From: Acidobacteriota bacterium
GTDB lineage: Bacteria; Acidobacteriota; Thermoanaerobaculia; Thermoanaerobaculales; Thermoanaerobaculaceae
NCBI GenBank assembly: GCA_021818005.1
Contig: JAKAFI010000003.1
Location: forward strand, 1 to 37,920
Reading direction: 5' to 3'
Length of the DNA: 37,920 nt
Shown here: in pieces, positions 22,448 to 29,946 of the stretch
Layout of the letters: every line of letters begins with the position of its first letter
How positions within the stretch are numbered: the first letter of the stretch is position 1
Notes under the pieces: generated by a model
Databases searched by the model: none
What the model was told of the DNA's origin: nothing
Seen by the model: the letters and a program-made list of their open reading frames with translations, nothing else
Program-made: the position numbers and the translations under genes

Positions 22448-23020
22448 TCAGCGTCCTACGATGTGGATTCGTGTCCCGGGCGGGTCGCGCCAGACGTACC
22501 AGGCGACCCCGCGGACGAACGGCCAGACGCGCCACGGGATCGGGATCAGGTCAGTCGGTGGGCCGTGTCGGGTCAGAAACGCGGCGGTGCTCTGCTTCCC
22601 GGCGAGTTCGTCGATCGGGAGCACGAAGGCGGTGTAGAGTCTGCCCATGCAGCTCTCGAGGATGTGCGGCACCTTCGAGAAAGGCGGGTTCGTCACGATC
22701 GAGGCCGAGAGGATCGTGGCCATCGGGTCGCGAGGGAGGGCGGTCCAGTCCCCGATCTCGATGTTGCAGTCGGGGACGATGCGAACGAGGTTGAAGAACT
22801 CCTCTTCTCGGATCTCGCAGGCGTAGAGGTCCGTCCAGGCCCGGCCGCTCTCCACCAGCGCGGACAGGATCGCGCCGCCGCCAGCGAACGGATCGGCGAT
22901 CGACCCGAGCGGGGGAGGGGCGAAGCGGAGCAAGATCTCCGTCACCTCGCGCGGCGTGGAGATGAAGTCCCCACCCTCCGGCGGGACCTCGACGCCCTCG
23001 AGTCCAAGCTGCGCGATCAT
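22448..23020 (-). CDS. Solo DNA adenine-type methyltransferase
   Basis: The product has 190 residues. DPFAGGGA at 43-50 is SAM-binding motif I and NPPF at 111-114 is catalytic motif IV of N6-adenine (or N4-cytosine) DNA methyltransferases. STPREVTEILLRF near the start is the usual motif X region. The protein is short, so the target recognition part is small. No restriction partner is nearby; it may protect phage DNA against host restriction or mark it for packaging. The start overlaps or is near the next stop at 23017 (ATGA). Confidence 0.82.
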   Translation of the reverse strand: MIAQLGLEGVEVPPEGGDFISTPREVTEILLRFAPPPLGSIADPFAGGGAILSALVESGRAWTDLYACEIREEEFFNLVRIVPDCNIEIGDWTALPRDPMATILSASIVTNPPFSKVPHILESCMGRLYTAFVLPIDELAGKQSTAAFLTRHGPPTDLIPIPWRVWPFVRGVAWYVWRDPPGTRIHIVGR

Positions 23021-23223
23021 CGGCTGCGCTCCTTCGCTGTCGCTGGCGGCTCCTCGACGATCCGGTCCTCATCCACCCACCAGCCCGCAGAGGTCTCGCT
23101 CTTCGTCACGCCGATGCTGACGCGCCCGCTCGCTCCCCAGCGCCGGAACACGCCCTGGCGGATGGTGCCGTCGCTGTCGCGCCAGCGGATCACGTCGCCG
23201 CGCTTGTAAGCGCCTCGGCTCAC
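23017..23223 (-). CDS. Small beta-rich basic protein
   Basis: The product has 68 residues from the GTG at 23223 (GTGA with the upstream stop). KRGDVIRWRDSDGTIRQGVFRRWG looks like a small beta-barrel (SH3-like) and may bind nucleic acid. The longer frame upstream is shadow of the next gene. Not recognised. Confidence 0.5.
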   Translation of the reverse strand: MSRGAYKRGDVIRWRDSDGTIRQGVFRRWGASGRVSIGVTKSETSAGWWVDEDRIVEEPPATAKERSR

Positions 23224-23972
23224 TCGAGCACCGGCACCGACCCGACGCCCAGCTCCTCGAGGCACGCCTGGAGGTAACGCGCCGCGCTCGCCATCGCCGC
23301 GCCCATCCACCGCGTGTCAGCGCTCGCGAAGAGGGCGACCGTCGGCGCGTTGCCGTCCTTGCCGTCGCGGAGCCGCAGCACGAATGGGGAGGCCGGCTGC
23401 TCGAGCTCCGGGAAGGTGCGCCACGGGCGCAGCTCGACCGGGTTCTTGACCTCCATCTCGCCGTTGCGGACCACGCCCGTGCGGACCGTCGCGACCTGGG
23501 TCACGCCGTCCTCGGCGAGCGTCGAGACCTTCTCGGCCTTCAGGTTGCCGACGAGCCGGAGGATCGCCGCGGTCTGCTCGTCCTGGACGAAGCCGGAGAG
23601 CAGCCAAATAGTGAAGGCCTCGGCGTCGAGATACTGGCCGAATGGCTGCGGCATGCCACCGACCAGCGCGGCGCTCGCGAAGGTGCGGCGCGTGAAGTAG
23701 ATGCCGTCGAGCGGGCCGAGCAGACGGACCAGAGCCGGCCCCTCGACGTGGAGCACCAGCGACGAGATGTCGAGGCCGTCGCGCTTCGCGGACACATAGG
23801 CGAGGAGCGAGCGTATCGTGCTGAAGCCGAGCGGCGACGGCATGGCCGGCTTCACGATCTCGCGCGTCTGCGAGAAGTACTCGCGGCCGTCGTCCAGGTT
23901 GTCAGTGTCGCCAGCGCGGCCAGCCGCCTCCTCGGCGAGCTCGACCAGGTACTTCAGAGCCTCGGCGATCAT
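23220..23972 (-). CDS. Conserved-type phage early protein (DUF2303-like)
   Basis: The product has 250 residues. The series VEGPALVRLLGPLDG, PFGQYLDAEAFTIWL, DDGVTQ-type EDGVTQVATVRTG, NPVELRPWRTFPELEQPASPFVLRLR and a late aromatic-poor helix is one I recall from phage early-region proteins, possibly the DUF2303 family. These commonly stand near recombination or replication genes, as here. No catalytic motif is visible. Confidence 0.6.
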   Translation of the reverse strand: MIAEALKYLVELAEEAAGRAGDTDNLDDGREYFSQTREIVKPAMPSPLGFSTIRSLLAYVSAKRDGLDISSLVLHVEGPALVRLLGPLDGIYFTRRTFASAALVGGMPQPFGQYLDAEAFTIWLLSGFVQDEQTAAILRLVGNLKAEKVSTLAEDGVTQVATVRTGVVRNGEMEVKNPVELRPWRTFPELEQPASPFVLRLRDGKDGNAPTVALFASADTRWMGAAMASAARYLQACLEELGVGSVPVLE

Positions 23973-23975
23973 GGG

Positions 23976-24377
23976 CTACTCCTTCCGTGCGGCGCGGGCC
24001 GCGGTGATAGGGGTTGCGCTCGGCGCCTGCTCGTTCTGCGTCTCGGGGATCACGCGTTGCCGGCTCGGCATCGAGGCGACCTCGACGGCGAGGATGCTTC
24101 CGTCCCGCTGACGCGACAGCTCGATCAGCGCGCCGCTCGGCCGCACCTTGGCCAGCTTCTTCTCGACGCCGATCTGCATCGTTACGATCTGGCGCTCGTC
24201 GTCGGGCTTCATCGAGAGCGTCAGCACCACCTTCCGCTCCGCGTTCGCGGGCGTGTTCGGATCGCGGATGTCCTTGAAGGCCTCCTCGAGGGCCTCGTTG
24301 ACCATCTCCACGGCGCCTCCCTGCGCGAGGGTGGCCAGGTTCACGTTGTCCAGCTCTCCGGTCTCTCGGTCGATCAT
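23976..24377 (-). CDS. Partner of the conserved early protein
   Basis: The product has 133 residues. LATLAQGGAVEMVNEALEEAFKDIRDPNT and KVVLTLSMKPDDERQIV (to about 68) form a pattern that in other phages stands directly upstream of the DUF2303-like gene, and does so here with 3 bases between. The C-terminus is Ala/Arg-rich. No function is known. Confidence 0.6.
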   Translation of the reverse strand: MIDRETGELDNVNLATLAQGGAVEMVNEALEEAFKDIRDPNTPANAERKVVLTLSMKPDDERQIVTMQIGVEKKLAKVRPSGALIELSRQRDGSILAVEVASMPSRQRVIPETQNEQAPSATPITAARAARKE

Positions 24378-24380
24378 GGG

Positions 24381-25130
24381 TCACTGTCCTTTCGTTGGTC
24401 TCACGCGCTCGTCGCACCGGATCCAGGTGCCGAGCTCGCCGAGGCGGTCGAAGACTCGCGCGGAGTAGCGCGCGCCGATCTGCTGCGGGGTCAGGTTCGT
24501 GGTGACGATCGTCCGCGTGCCCGGCCCAATCTCGTCGTCGCGTCGCGTGAGCAGCAGCCGCAGGCGCGCGGTCGCCTTCTCGCCGAGCTGCTCCTCCTCG
24601 CCCAGGTCGTCAATCACGAGGTGGCGCGTGCTCCACACCTCCTCGAGTCGGTCCTCCTCCCAGTCAGCGAGGCGGGCGTAGTCGGGTGCGCGGAGGTAGA
24701 GCCCGTCGGCCCACACGTCCACCTCGTCGCAGGTACGGCCGGCGTAGCTCTCGATCTCGACGCGGCAGAGCTCCGCGAGCACGCGGCAGGCGGCGGCGCT
24801 CTTCCCGGTGCCTACCTGCCCCCAGAGCACCACCACGAGGCTCTCGCGGATGGCAGCTCGCAGCTCGCGCACGGCCCGCGTCTCGACCCACGCTCGGCGC
24901 CCACGGTCCAGGCCGTCGAGGTAGAGCCCGATCTCCTTCCGCGGGAGGGCGAGCACCTCGAGCGCGAGCTCGGCCTGCCTCCGGCGCTCGGCGCGCACAC
25001 GTGAAAGCTCGGCGATCTCTGCCTGACGCGATGTGATCTGGCACCCTTGCCCAGCCGCCTCGCCGAACTTCGGAACCGCGCGCACCGGGGCCGCACACTT
25101 GCGCTCGAGGGGCAGGATCTTGGCGGTCAT
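24381..25130 (-). CDS. DnaC-like helicase loader ATPase
   Basis: The product has 249 residues from the ATG at 25130 (ATGA with the initiator stop). WGQVGTGKSAAA (103-114) is the Walker A loop, HLVIDDLG (170-177) Walker B, IVTTNL (208-213) sensor 1, and RVFDRL (225-230) carries the arginine finger typical of DnaC/DnaI AAA+ loaders. It would open the host replicative helicase ring at the phage origin. It directly follows the replication initiator, as P follows O in lambda. The phage thus appears to use the host polymerase. Confidence 0.87.
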   Translation of the reverse strand: MTAKILPLERKCAAPVRAVPKFGEAAGQGCQITSRQAEIAELSRVRAERRRQAELALEVLALPRKEIGLYLDGLDRGRRAWVETRAVRELRAAIRESLVVVLWGQVGTGKSAAACRVLAELCRVEIESYAGRTCDEVDVWADGLYLRAPDYARLADWEEDRLEEVWSTRHLVIDDLGEEEQLGEKATARLRLLLTRRDDEIGPGTRTIVTTNLTPQQIGARYSARVFDRLGELGTWIRCDERVRPTKGQ

Positions 25131-25939
25131 GTGGCCTCCCCGATCGCGACTAGCACGCGCTGGATCGCCTCGGCGTCGTCTCCAGCCGGCGCTACTCCGC
25201 GGGCGAGCAGCGCGGTCAGGCGGTGCTGGAACAGGGCGGGGGGCCACCCGGCCTCCCGCAACTTCGGGTCATCAAGCGAGGGGTAGGCCTCGAGCAGCGC
25301 ACAAGCCTCGGCCTGCGTCCGCCCGTCGTGAGCCGCACAGTCGAGGTAGCCGCAGACCTTCGCGTTGGGTATGATGTCCCGCCGGATGCCGCGGTGCCGG
25401 AGGAGGCCTCGAGAGAGCGCCTTGCAGCGCTCCTCCTGCTCTGGAGTCGGTACCCAGCGTGTGCGCTTGGTAGGCTCTGGAGTGGTGGGGTGGGGATCGC
25501 GCGCGCGTGTGTCTTTCCTGGAAGGGGAAGGGGAAGGGGAAGGGGAAGGCATTGCGTCCGCATATGCGTCCGCATTGCGCCCGCATTGCGTCTGCCATCT
25601 GGCCTCAGCCGCCTTCCTGCCGTTATTAGAGAGCTTCTGCTCTCGCTCGCGCCCGTCGAGCCAGAGTTGAAGTAGCTTCGGGTTGGTGATTCGATCAACG
25701 CGAGATGGATGCGAACCGAAGAACAACTCGAGGATCAACTCGAGTTCAGGTCTCGCTCGCGTCATCTTCGCCATGCGCGCCAGCTTGTCGCGGTCGGTCG
25801 GGAGCGAGCATCCGTCCCCCTTCCAGCACCACATGAGCAGGCGCATGTATCCACGCTCCGCGCGCGGGCTCAGGTCGTCGATCGCCTCGGACGTGAGCCA
25901 GTCGTCGACCCAGAGCGGGAGGGGAGGCGTAGCGCCCAT
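25127..25939 (-). CDS. Replication initiator (DUF1376/DnaD-like)
   Basis: The product has 270 residues from the ATG at 25939 (TGATG with the upstream stop). PLPLWVDDWLTSEAIDDLSPRAERGYMRLLMWCW and then LPTDRDKLARM are the DUF1376 winged-helix domain found in phage replication initiators. The middle (about 115-150) is a low-complexity linker (PSPSPSPSPS), and a C-terminal helical domain follows that would contact the loader. Iteron-like repeats lie inside the linker's coding sequence, as the lambda origin lies inside gene O. Confidence 0.78.
   Translation of the reverse strand: MGATPPLPLWVDDWLTSEAIDDLSPRAERGYMRLLMWCWKGDGCSLPTDRDKLARMAKMTRARPELELILELFFGSHPSRVDRITNPKLLQLWLDGREREQKLSNNGRKAAEARWQTQCGRNADAYADAMPSPSPSPSPSRKDTRARDPHPTTPEPTKRTRWVPTPEQEERCKALSRGLLRHRGIRRDIIPNAKVCGYLDCAAHDGRTQAEACALLEAYPSLDDPKLREAGWPPALFQHRLTALLARGVAPAGDDAEAIQRVLVAIGEAT
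25521..25549. repeat. GAAGGG hexamer microsatellite
   Basis: Nearly five copies of GAAGGG in a row, an all-purine run on the plus strand. In the minus-strand gene it codes the Pro-Ser repeats. It is directly next to the iteron-like repeats and could be a strand-opening element or just a slippage-prone linker. Confidence 0.9.
25549..25593. repeat. Four iteron-like repeats, candidate replication origin
   Basis: Four head-to-tail units of 11-12 bases read GCATTGCGTCC, GCATATGCGTCC, GCATTGCGCCC and GCATTGCGTCT, at about one helix turn each. They lie inside the initiator gene beside the purine run. The layout, initiator-gene location plus loader downstream, is that of lambdoid origins. The repeat is seen; its role as origin is inferred. 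Confidence 0.55.
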
Positions 25940-26220
25940 CAGCAGAGCTCCCACCCGACCGCGTTGCCAGCCGCGTCCCGCACCCGCCGCGCGTCGCCGG
26001 CCTCCTCGAGTTGCTCGAGCCCTCGGAGCGCCTCGGTGACCGTGATCCGCAGGCTCACGGCAACGGCCCGGAGTGTCCGCGGACCATGCGGCGCCACCTC
26101 GTGCAGGTGCCGGCGCAGTGCCGCGAGCAGATCCACGGGCCCGGAGCGCTCGGGCAGGCGAGCCTGGTACTGGTGCCGGAAGGTGCAGACGGCCGCCCAG
26201 CTTCCGCGGAAGAGGCTCAT
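25939..26220 (-). CDS. Winged-helix DNA-binding protein
   Basis: The product has 93 residues from the ATG at 26220 (ATGA). HLHEVAPHGPRTLRAVAVSLRITVTEALRGLEQLEEAGDARRVRD reads as a winged helix: helix, HTH with LRITVTEALRGLEQL as the recognition part, and a wing. It may regulate the operon or assist initiation. The longer frame upstream is shadow. Confidence 0.6.
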   Translation of the reverse strand: MSLFRGSWAAVCTFRHQYQARLPERSGPVDLLAALRRHLHEVAPHGPRTLRAVAVSLRITVTEALRGLEQLEEAGDARRVRDAAGNAVGWELC

Positions 26221-26549
26221 CTGCGCCCCCGCGTCGACGGCAGCGGCAGCTCGGGCTGCTGGCCTGGCCAGACCGCCGTCCAAACTGTCGCTCGGATGCG
26301 GCCAGGTGCTGGTGAACGTCGCCGGCCTGAGTCGCGGATCAACCCAAGCTGCTGGAGCTCGCGGCGCCGCGGTCTCTCCGTGTTGCCGGCGAGTCCGAGC
26401 ATGGTCTGCAACTCCTCGTCGGTGAGGCCGAGATCCCCTTCGGCGCGGATCGCCTCAAGCACACGCTCGCGGTCGCGACAGGCGCGGGGCAGGGAGTCGG
26501 CTGCGGCCTCGCGGGAGGGTTCGGAGTGGGCGACGTAGGGCAGGGCCAC
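26217..26549 (-). CDS. Winged-helix protein (ALPYVAHSE-type)
   Basis: The product has 110 residues. ALPYVAHSEPSREAAADS opens the protein, followed by RVLEAIRAEGDLGLTDEELQTMLGLAGNTERPRRRELQQLGLIRDSG, a clear winged-helix pattern known to me from many phage early regions. It ends with a WTAVWP segment. It probably binds DNA in early regulation; no target is known. Confidence 0.7.
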   Translation of the reverse strand: MALPYVAHSEPSREAAADSLPRACRDRERVLEAIRAEGDLGLTDEELQTMLGLAGNTERPRRRELQQLGLIRDSGRRRSPAPGRIRATVWTAVWPGQQPELPLPSTRGRR

Positions 26550-26551
26550 GG

Positions 26552-26791
26552 TCAGCGCCTGCCGTTCAGGGCGTCGTCCTCGGCGGGGTGCTCGTCGGGG
26601 TCATCCTCGAAGAACGGCACCTTCCTCGCGTCAAGAGCCTGAGCGAGCAACTCGATGCCGATCTCCTGGTCGCTGATGGACGCGACCGGTGCGCCAGTGC
26701 GACGCGCCTTCTCTTCCTTCGCAGCCGTCAGCCGTTTGCGGAAACCGCTTGTGAATCTGACGGAAATGCGGTCGTCGCTGCCGTTTGCCAT
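26552..26791 (-). CDS. RHH-like first protein of the early operon
   Basis: The product has 79 residues from the ATG at 26791; a GTG at 26797 is equally possible given AGAGGAC upstream. RISVRFTSGFRKRLTAAKEEKARR is a strand plus helix as in ribbon-helix-helix or Arc-like proteins, and the second half is acidic. As first gene after the early promoter it may be the operon's autoregulator. Confidence 0.55.
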   Translation of the reverse strand: MANGSDDRISVRFTSGFRKRLTAAKEEKARRTGAPVASISDQEIGIELLAQALDARKVPFFEDDPDEHPAEDDALNGRR

Positions 26792-26838
26792 TGCCACCGT
26801 CCTCTGTTGATGTCACACTGATTGCCAGGGATGAACCA

Positions 26839-26867
26839 CGATTAGCAGAATCTGCGGGTGGGGTCAA
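26839..26867 (-). promoter_or_regulatory. Putative leftward early promoter
   Basis: On the minus strand TTGACC (26867-26862) matches the -35 box in 5 of 6 bases. Downstream TAATCG at spacing 17, or GCTAAT at spacing 15, can serve as -10; neither is ideal. It stands 40-50 bases before the first early gene, in the only gap large enough. Confidence 0.45.
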
Positions 26868-26874
26868 GAGAAAA

Positions 26875-26890
26875 TGCGCCCTGTGGCGCA
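26875..26890. repeat. Perfect inverted repeat upstream of early promoter
   Basis: TGCGCC and GGCGCA pair perfectly around a 4-base CTGT loop. On the minus strand a TTTT run follows, so it could be a short terminator; its place just upstream of the leftward -35 box suits an operator as well. Confidence 0.6.
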
Positions 26891-26940
26891 ATAGGCGCGA
26901 ACCATGAGGAGTGGGTTGACGCCGAGGAACGCGCGGGGTG

Positions 26941-27297
26941 ATGATCGACGGCATGCGATGGCTCTTGATCGTGCTGGTCCTCGTCGGTGGATGTGCGACG
27001 ACCGTCACCCGGTGGGAATCGACCAGCGAGGAGGGCCGTCGCTGCCTCTGGCGATGCGACTCCGACGGTCACCGATGCCAGTCTCAGTGCTGGGGATCGC
27101 CCGGCTGTTCCTCGAGCTGCTCGGCCTCGGTCTACTCCTGCAACGCCTCGTGCCCTGGCGCGCGCATCGTCGAGCAGCACGTCGAGGAGCCGCTTGGAGC
27201 CACCGGGGGGCCTTCGACCGACGCTGACTGCTGGCGCCTCGGGCTGTGCCAGCGAGGCGAGTGCGAGGTCCGCAAGGGCCGGTGCGTCAGGCGTTGA
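26941..27297 (+). CDS. Cys-rich lipoprotein with CXXXC pairs
   Basis: The product has 118 residues from the ATG at 26941 (GTG at 26938 possible; GAGGAA at 26924-26929 is the ribosome site). A short signal peptide (MRWLLIVLVLVGGC) ends in a lipobox with Cys18. Then Cys pairs spaced CXXXC follow four times (CLWRC, CQSQC, CSSSC, CNASC), and four more Cys lie near the C-terminus. It would sit in the host membrane facing the periplasm, perhaps as a superinfection-exclusion factor. The CXXXC spacing recalls the tail Cys-repeat protein. It stands alone between the early operon and the packaging module, like a moron gene. Confidence 0.7.
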   Translation: MIDGMRWLLIVLVLVGGCATTVTRWESTSEEGRRCLWRCDSDGHRCQSQCWGSPGCSSSCSASVYSCNASCPGARIVEQHVEEPLGATGGPSTDADCWRLGLCQRGECEVRKGRCVRR

Positions 27298-27348
27298 GCG
27301 TCCCTTCGCACCTGCACCATGGCACGATTCCGCGGATGGCACGGTATC

Positions 27349-27444
27349 GAAAAGTGCAATGCTGACAGGTAGATGGATGGGGCACCACCCCCTCCAGTCT
27401 GCGAGTCGGCGCCCCGACCCCACACACAATTTGGGGCACTTTTC
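27349..27444. repeat. 9-base inverted repeat with wide spacing
   Basis: GAAAAGTGC at 27349-27357 pairs with GCACTTTTC at 27436-27444, 78 bases apart. It is too far apart for a terminator; it could be paired regulator or terminase sites. With a chance match of this length possible in the window, confidence is limited. Confidence 0.45.
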
Positions 27445-27463
27445 ACCTCCAGGGACACGATTC

Positions 27464-27478
27464 GCGCCAGAAAGGCGC
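27464..27478. repeat. Small hairpin before late promoter
   Basis: GCGCC and GGCGC surround an AGAAA loop (5-bp stem), about 30 bases upstream of the -35 box at 27507. No T-run follows, so an operator or packaging signal is likelier than a terminator. Confidence 0.35.
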
Positions 27479-27506
27479 ACATTTGGGCCATGTTGAGCGT
27501 TTGTAC

Positions 27507-27536
27507 TTGACATAACCGACCGACCGTGCTCATTCT
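27507..27536 (+). promoter_or_regulatory. Rightward promoter of packaging/head operon
   Basis: TTGACA (27507-27512) is a perfect -35 box. A -10 element is weak: CATTCT at spacing 18 (27531-27536). The ATG of the first gene at 27547 follows by 10 bases, so the transcript would have a very short or no leader, like the two promoters near 20,500. Confidence 0.55.
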
Positions 27537-27546
27537 GGCACACAGG

Positions 27547-27978
27547 ATGGGCGACACCGCGACCGCCAAGCCGACCCGCAAGCCCCGCAACGCCCGCCGC
27601 GGCCTCGGCAAGGTCCCCAAGACCACCGAGGACCTCTTCCGGCTCGCCAGCCGCTCCGCGCTCCTCGTCGCACAGGGCAAGATGTCCGCCGTCGAGGGGA
27701 AGGCCGTCGCGGACCTGGTGAACAGGGCCGGGCAGCTCTCCCGGCGCCTCGAGCCCGACGATCCGTCCCTGACCGCCACCGGCGCGAAGGGGATGCCCCT
27801 CGATCAACTCCTGGCGACCGTCCAGGAGCTCGCCGCGAAGCTACAGCCAGGCGCGACCCCTCTCGCAGCACAGAAGCCGACCGACGAGACGCCTCTCGAC
27901 CTCACCGACGAGCCCGCAGCGGGCCCCGGCGTCGCGAAGGTGCTCGAGCTGCTCAAACGTGAAGAGCCGGCCGCGTAG
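27547..27978 (+). CDS. First gene of packaging module, possible small terminase subunit
   Basis: The product has 143 residues from the ATG at 27547. The N-terminal 25 residues are basic, followed by a helical region (TTEDLFRLASRSALLVAQGKMSAVEGKAVADLVNRAG) and a Pro/Ala linker. Small terminases are similar in size and helical; but no HTH is clear and five genes separate it from the large terminase. A DNA-binding accessory protein is the other option. Confidence 0.45.
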   Translation: MGDTATAKPTRKPRNARRGLGKVPKTTEDLFRLASRSALLVAQGKMSAVEGKAVADLVNRAGQLSRRLEPDDPSLTATGAKGMPLDQLLATVQELAAKLQPGATPLAAQKPTDETPLDLTDEPAAGPGVAKVLELLKREEPAA

Positions 27979-28002
27979 GCTGGCGAGAAAGGATCCGCCC
28001 CA

Positions 28003-28596
28003 ATGTCGTTCCGCCCGCGTTCGATCGAGGAGACCACCAATCTGTTCTCGCTGTTCCTCCACTGGCTCGTCCAGATGAAGAACTCGATCCTGACCGGCCT
28101 GCTCTCGTCGGCGCCGACCACGGCGAGCACACAGGCGACCGGCGCCACCGGTGCGACCGTCGTCCGCGTGAACCTCTCGGCCGGAATCATCACCGTCGCG
28201 GGGGTCGCGAAGGAGTTCACCGCCGAGGCCGATCGCGTGCTGCACGACACGACCGTGTACACCGGGGCAGACGCCGGGGCCGGCACCTCGACGCTGACCA
28301 CCGCGAACTGCTACGCCTACATCACGATCGTGGCGAAGAACGCGGCCGGGACGATCTCGCTCGTGAACTGTAAGGGCGGGACCGCCACCAGTGCGGCGCT
28401 CGCGCTCGCGGCGAGATGCACCGACGCCGAGATCGACACCAAGGTGAGCAACGTGCCGTGGGTGCGCGTCTGCGACGTGCAGATCTACCGATCCGGCGAC
28501 ACCGCGATCAGCCAGGTCCAGGACAACACCGTGCGCCCGATCCTCGGCAGCAACTGCTCCGAGGAGCTCTTCACCTCGATGGGCTCGGTCGACTGA
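28003..28596 (+). CDS. Beta-rich virion-type protein
   Basis: The product has 197 residues. Residues 1-40 contain a helix (FLHWLVQMKNSILTGLL), after which short strands alternate with Thr/Ala/Gly (TVVRVNLSAGIITVAG, CYAYITIVAKNAAGTISLV), as in head decoration or fibre-like proteins. It could be a head fibre. It has six Cys, more than typical. Function not certain. Confidence 0.5.
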   Translation: MSFRPRSIEETTNLFSLFLHWLVQMKNSILTGLLSSAPTTASTQATGATGATVVRVNLSAGIITVAGVAKEFTAEADRVLHDTTVYTGADAGAGTSTLTTANCYAYITIVAKNAAGTISLVNCKGGTATSAALALAARCTDAEIDTKVSNVPWVRVCDVQIYRSGDTAISQVQDNTVRPILGSNCSEELFTSMGSVD

Positions 28597-28600
28597 GCGG

Positions 28601-29485
28601 GTGCCGCGCCGCATCGCCATAGCGGCCATCGCGCCGGACATCACGCTCCCCATCTGGGCGGCGATGTTCCGGCGCGCGGTGCTGCCCACCGTCGACGAGG
28701 TGCGGGTGGTCGCGGGCTCGCCGATCGCCGAGATGCGGACCCTCGCGGACCGCGAGCTCGGATTCGCGCGGATCCGTCTGCTCGACTGCTACCCCAGCCA
28801 CGGGCACGAGCTCACCGAACTCTGCCGCAGCATCGAGGGCGACGCCGACGTGCTCGTGATCGAGTCCGACTGTTTCGTGCGGTGCGCTCCGAGCGTGATC
28901 CGGGAGATCTGGGACCGGCTGCACCTGTTCGGCGTGATGGGCTCGCGGATGGCGCGCGGGCCCGCCGAGGGCGCAGCCTTCCTCGACACGTTCGGCGCCG
29001 GTCTCTATCCCAACATGTGCTTCGCCTCGCTCGACGTGCTCCGCAAGCACACCTCGATGGACTGGACGAGCCGTGACGGCGGAGACGTGGGGCAGATCGT
29101 CGGCGAGGAGCTCCACGAGGCCGGTCTGCACAACACGAGCGCAGCGCACCTTCCACAGTGCCGCCTGAGCTCCTACTGCGGCGTGCAAATGGTCGAGCCG
29201 GGCAGCTTCAAGGGCCCCTGGCTGCACGTCGGGGAAATGAGCGGGATCCCGCGCTGGGGCATCGGCTCGCCTCCGACGCAGCGACACACCCACAGCCCCG
29301 CTGCGGTCGCGGCCTACGCGGCGGCGATCGAGAGCGGCCTCTGCCGGCCTGGCGCTGAGCTCGAGCGGATGCGCGGCCACGTCGAGTGGTTCGGGTCGCA
29401 GCCCGCGGCGCAGGAGCCGCACTACCAGGCCTGCAAGCGCCTTCTTGGGCGCGTGTTCAACGAAGCGAACAAGGAGCGACTATGA
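28601..29485 (+). CDS. Glycosyltransferase-like protein (GT-A-type look)
   Basis: The product has 294 residues with a GTG start and a weak ribosome site. IAIAAIAPDITLPIWAAMFRR at the start, a strand VDEVRVVAG and then DADVLVIESDCFVRC with Glu88-Ser-Asp90 in the place of a DXD metal site resemble nucleotide-sugar glycosyltransferases. Later RDGGDVGQIVGEEL and HTHSPAAVAAY may complete the site. It stands among head genes, so a virion protein or phage DNA could be the acceptor. Fold assignment is tentative. Confidence 0.5.
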   Translation: MPRRIAIAAIAPDITLPIWAAMFRRAVLPTVDEVRVVAGSPIAEMRTLADRELGFARIRLLDCYPSHGHELTELCRSIEGDADVLVIESDCFVRCAPSVIREIWDRLHLFGVMGSRMARGPAEGAAFLDTFGAGLYPNMCFASLDVLRKHTSMDWTSRDGGDVGQIVGEELHEAGLHNTSAAHLPQCRLSSYCGVQMVEPGSFKGPWLHVGEMSGIPRWGIGSPPTQRHTHSPAAVAAYAAAIESGLCRPGAELERMRGHVEWFGSQPAAQEPHYQACKRLLGRVFNEANKERL

Positions 29486-29946
29486 GCAACGTCACGATCC
29501 GCCCCCTCTTCAATCAGGTGCTCTGCCGTCCGGTGAAGCACGCCCCGCCGTCGAAGGAGATCGATGTCAAGAACCCGGAGACGGGGGAGATGGAGACCAA
29601 GACCCTCGAGGGCGACCCTGACGCGAAGGACCCCTTCCCGGTGGCGCGCGTGATCGCCTGCGGCCCCGAATGCAAGTACCTCCACGCCGGCGACCTCGTG
29701 CAGATCGCAGAGGTCGAGGCGGAGCACTTCCTCGCGGGCGAGGTACAGGCGTGGACCGTCGAGGAGAAGATCCGGTGCGTGGTCGAGGGCGAGGACCGCG
29801 CGAACCTGATCGAGGGCATCAGCCAGGAGAAGGCCGAGGCGCGGCTCGCGAAGCTTCGCGCCGACGCTGAGATCAAGCGGTCGCTCGCCATGGGACAGGT
29901 CGCGCCCCGGCACCACGCGATCGTGAACGGGCGCAGGGTCCGCTGA
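29482..29946 (+). CDS. GroES-like co-chaperonin-fold protein
   Basis: The product has 154 residues; ATG overlaps the previous stop. IRPLFNQVLCRPV at the start, PVARVIACGPECKYLHAGDLVQI (about 52-74) and the final strand before the helical tail match the Cpn10 beta-barrel pattern (I-x-P-L-x-D-x-V, then V-x-x-V-G-x-G, then G-D-x-V). Between them a mobile-loop-like acidic insert occurs. T4 gp31 is a phage co-chaperonin needed to fold the capsid protein with host GroEL; this gene near the head genes may act likewise. Residues 110-154 are an added charged helix. Confidence 0.65.
   Translation: MSNVTIRPLFNQVLCRPVKHAPPSKEIDVKNPETGEMETKTLEGDPDAKDPFPVARVIACGPECKYLHAGDLVQIAEVEAEHFLAGEVQAWTVEEKIRCVVEGEDRANLIEGISQEKAEARLAKLRADAEIKRSLAMGQVAPRHHAIVNGRRVR

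Larger units (their letters stand above)
27298..27546. other. 249-bp intergenic region before packaging/head module
   Basis: This is the largest gap without a gene. It holds a promoter near its right end, a 9-base inverted repeat (GAAAAGTGC at 27349-27357 and GCACTTTTC at 27436-27444), a small hairpin (27464-27478), and two similar segments around ATTTGGG (27429-27436 and 27480-27486). It is less GC-rich than the genes on both sides. It could also hold the packaging start site, being upstream of the terminase operon. Confidence 0.6.
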
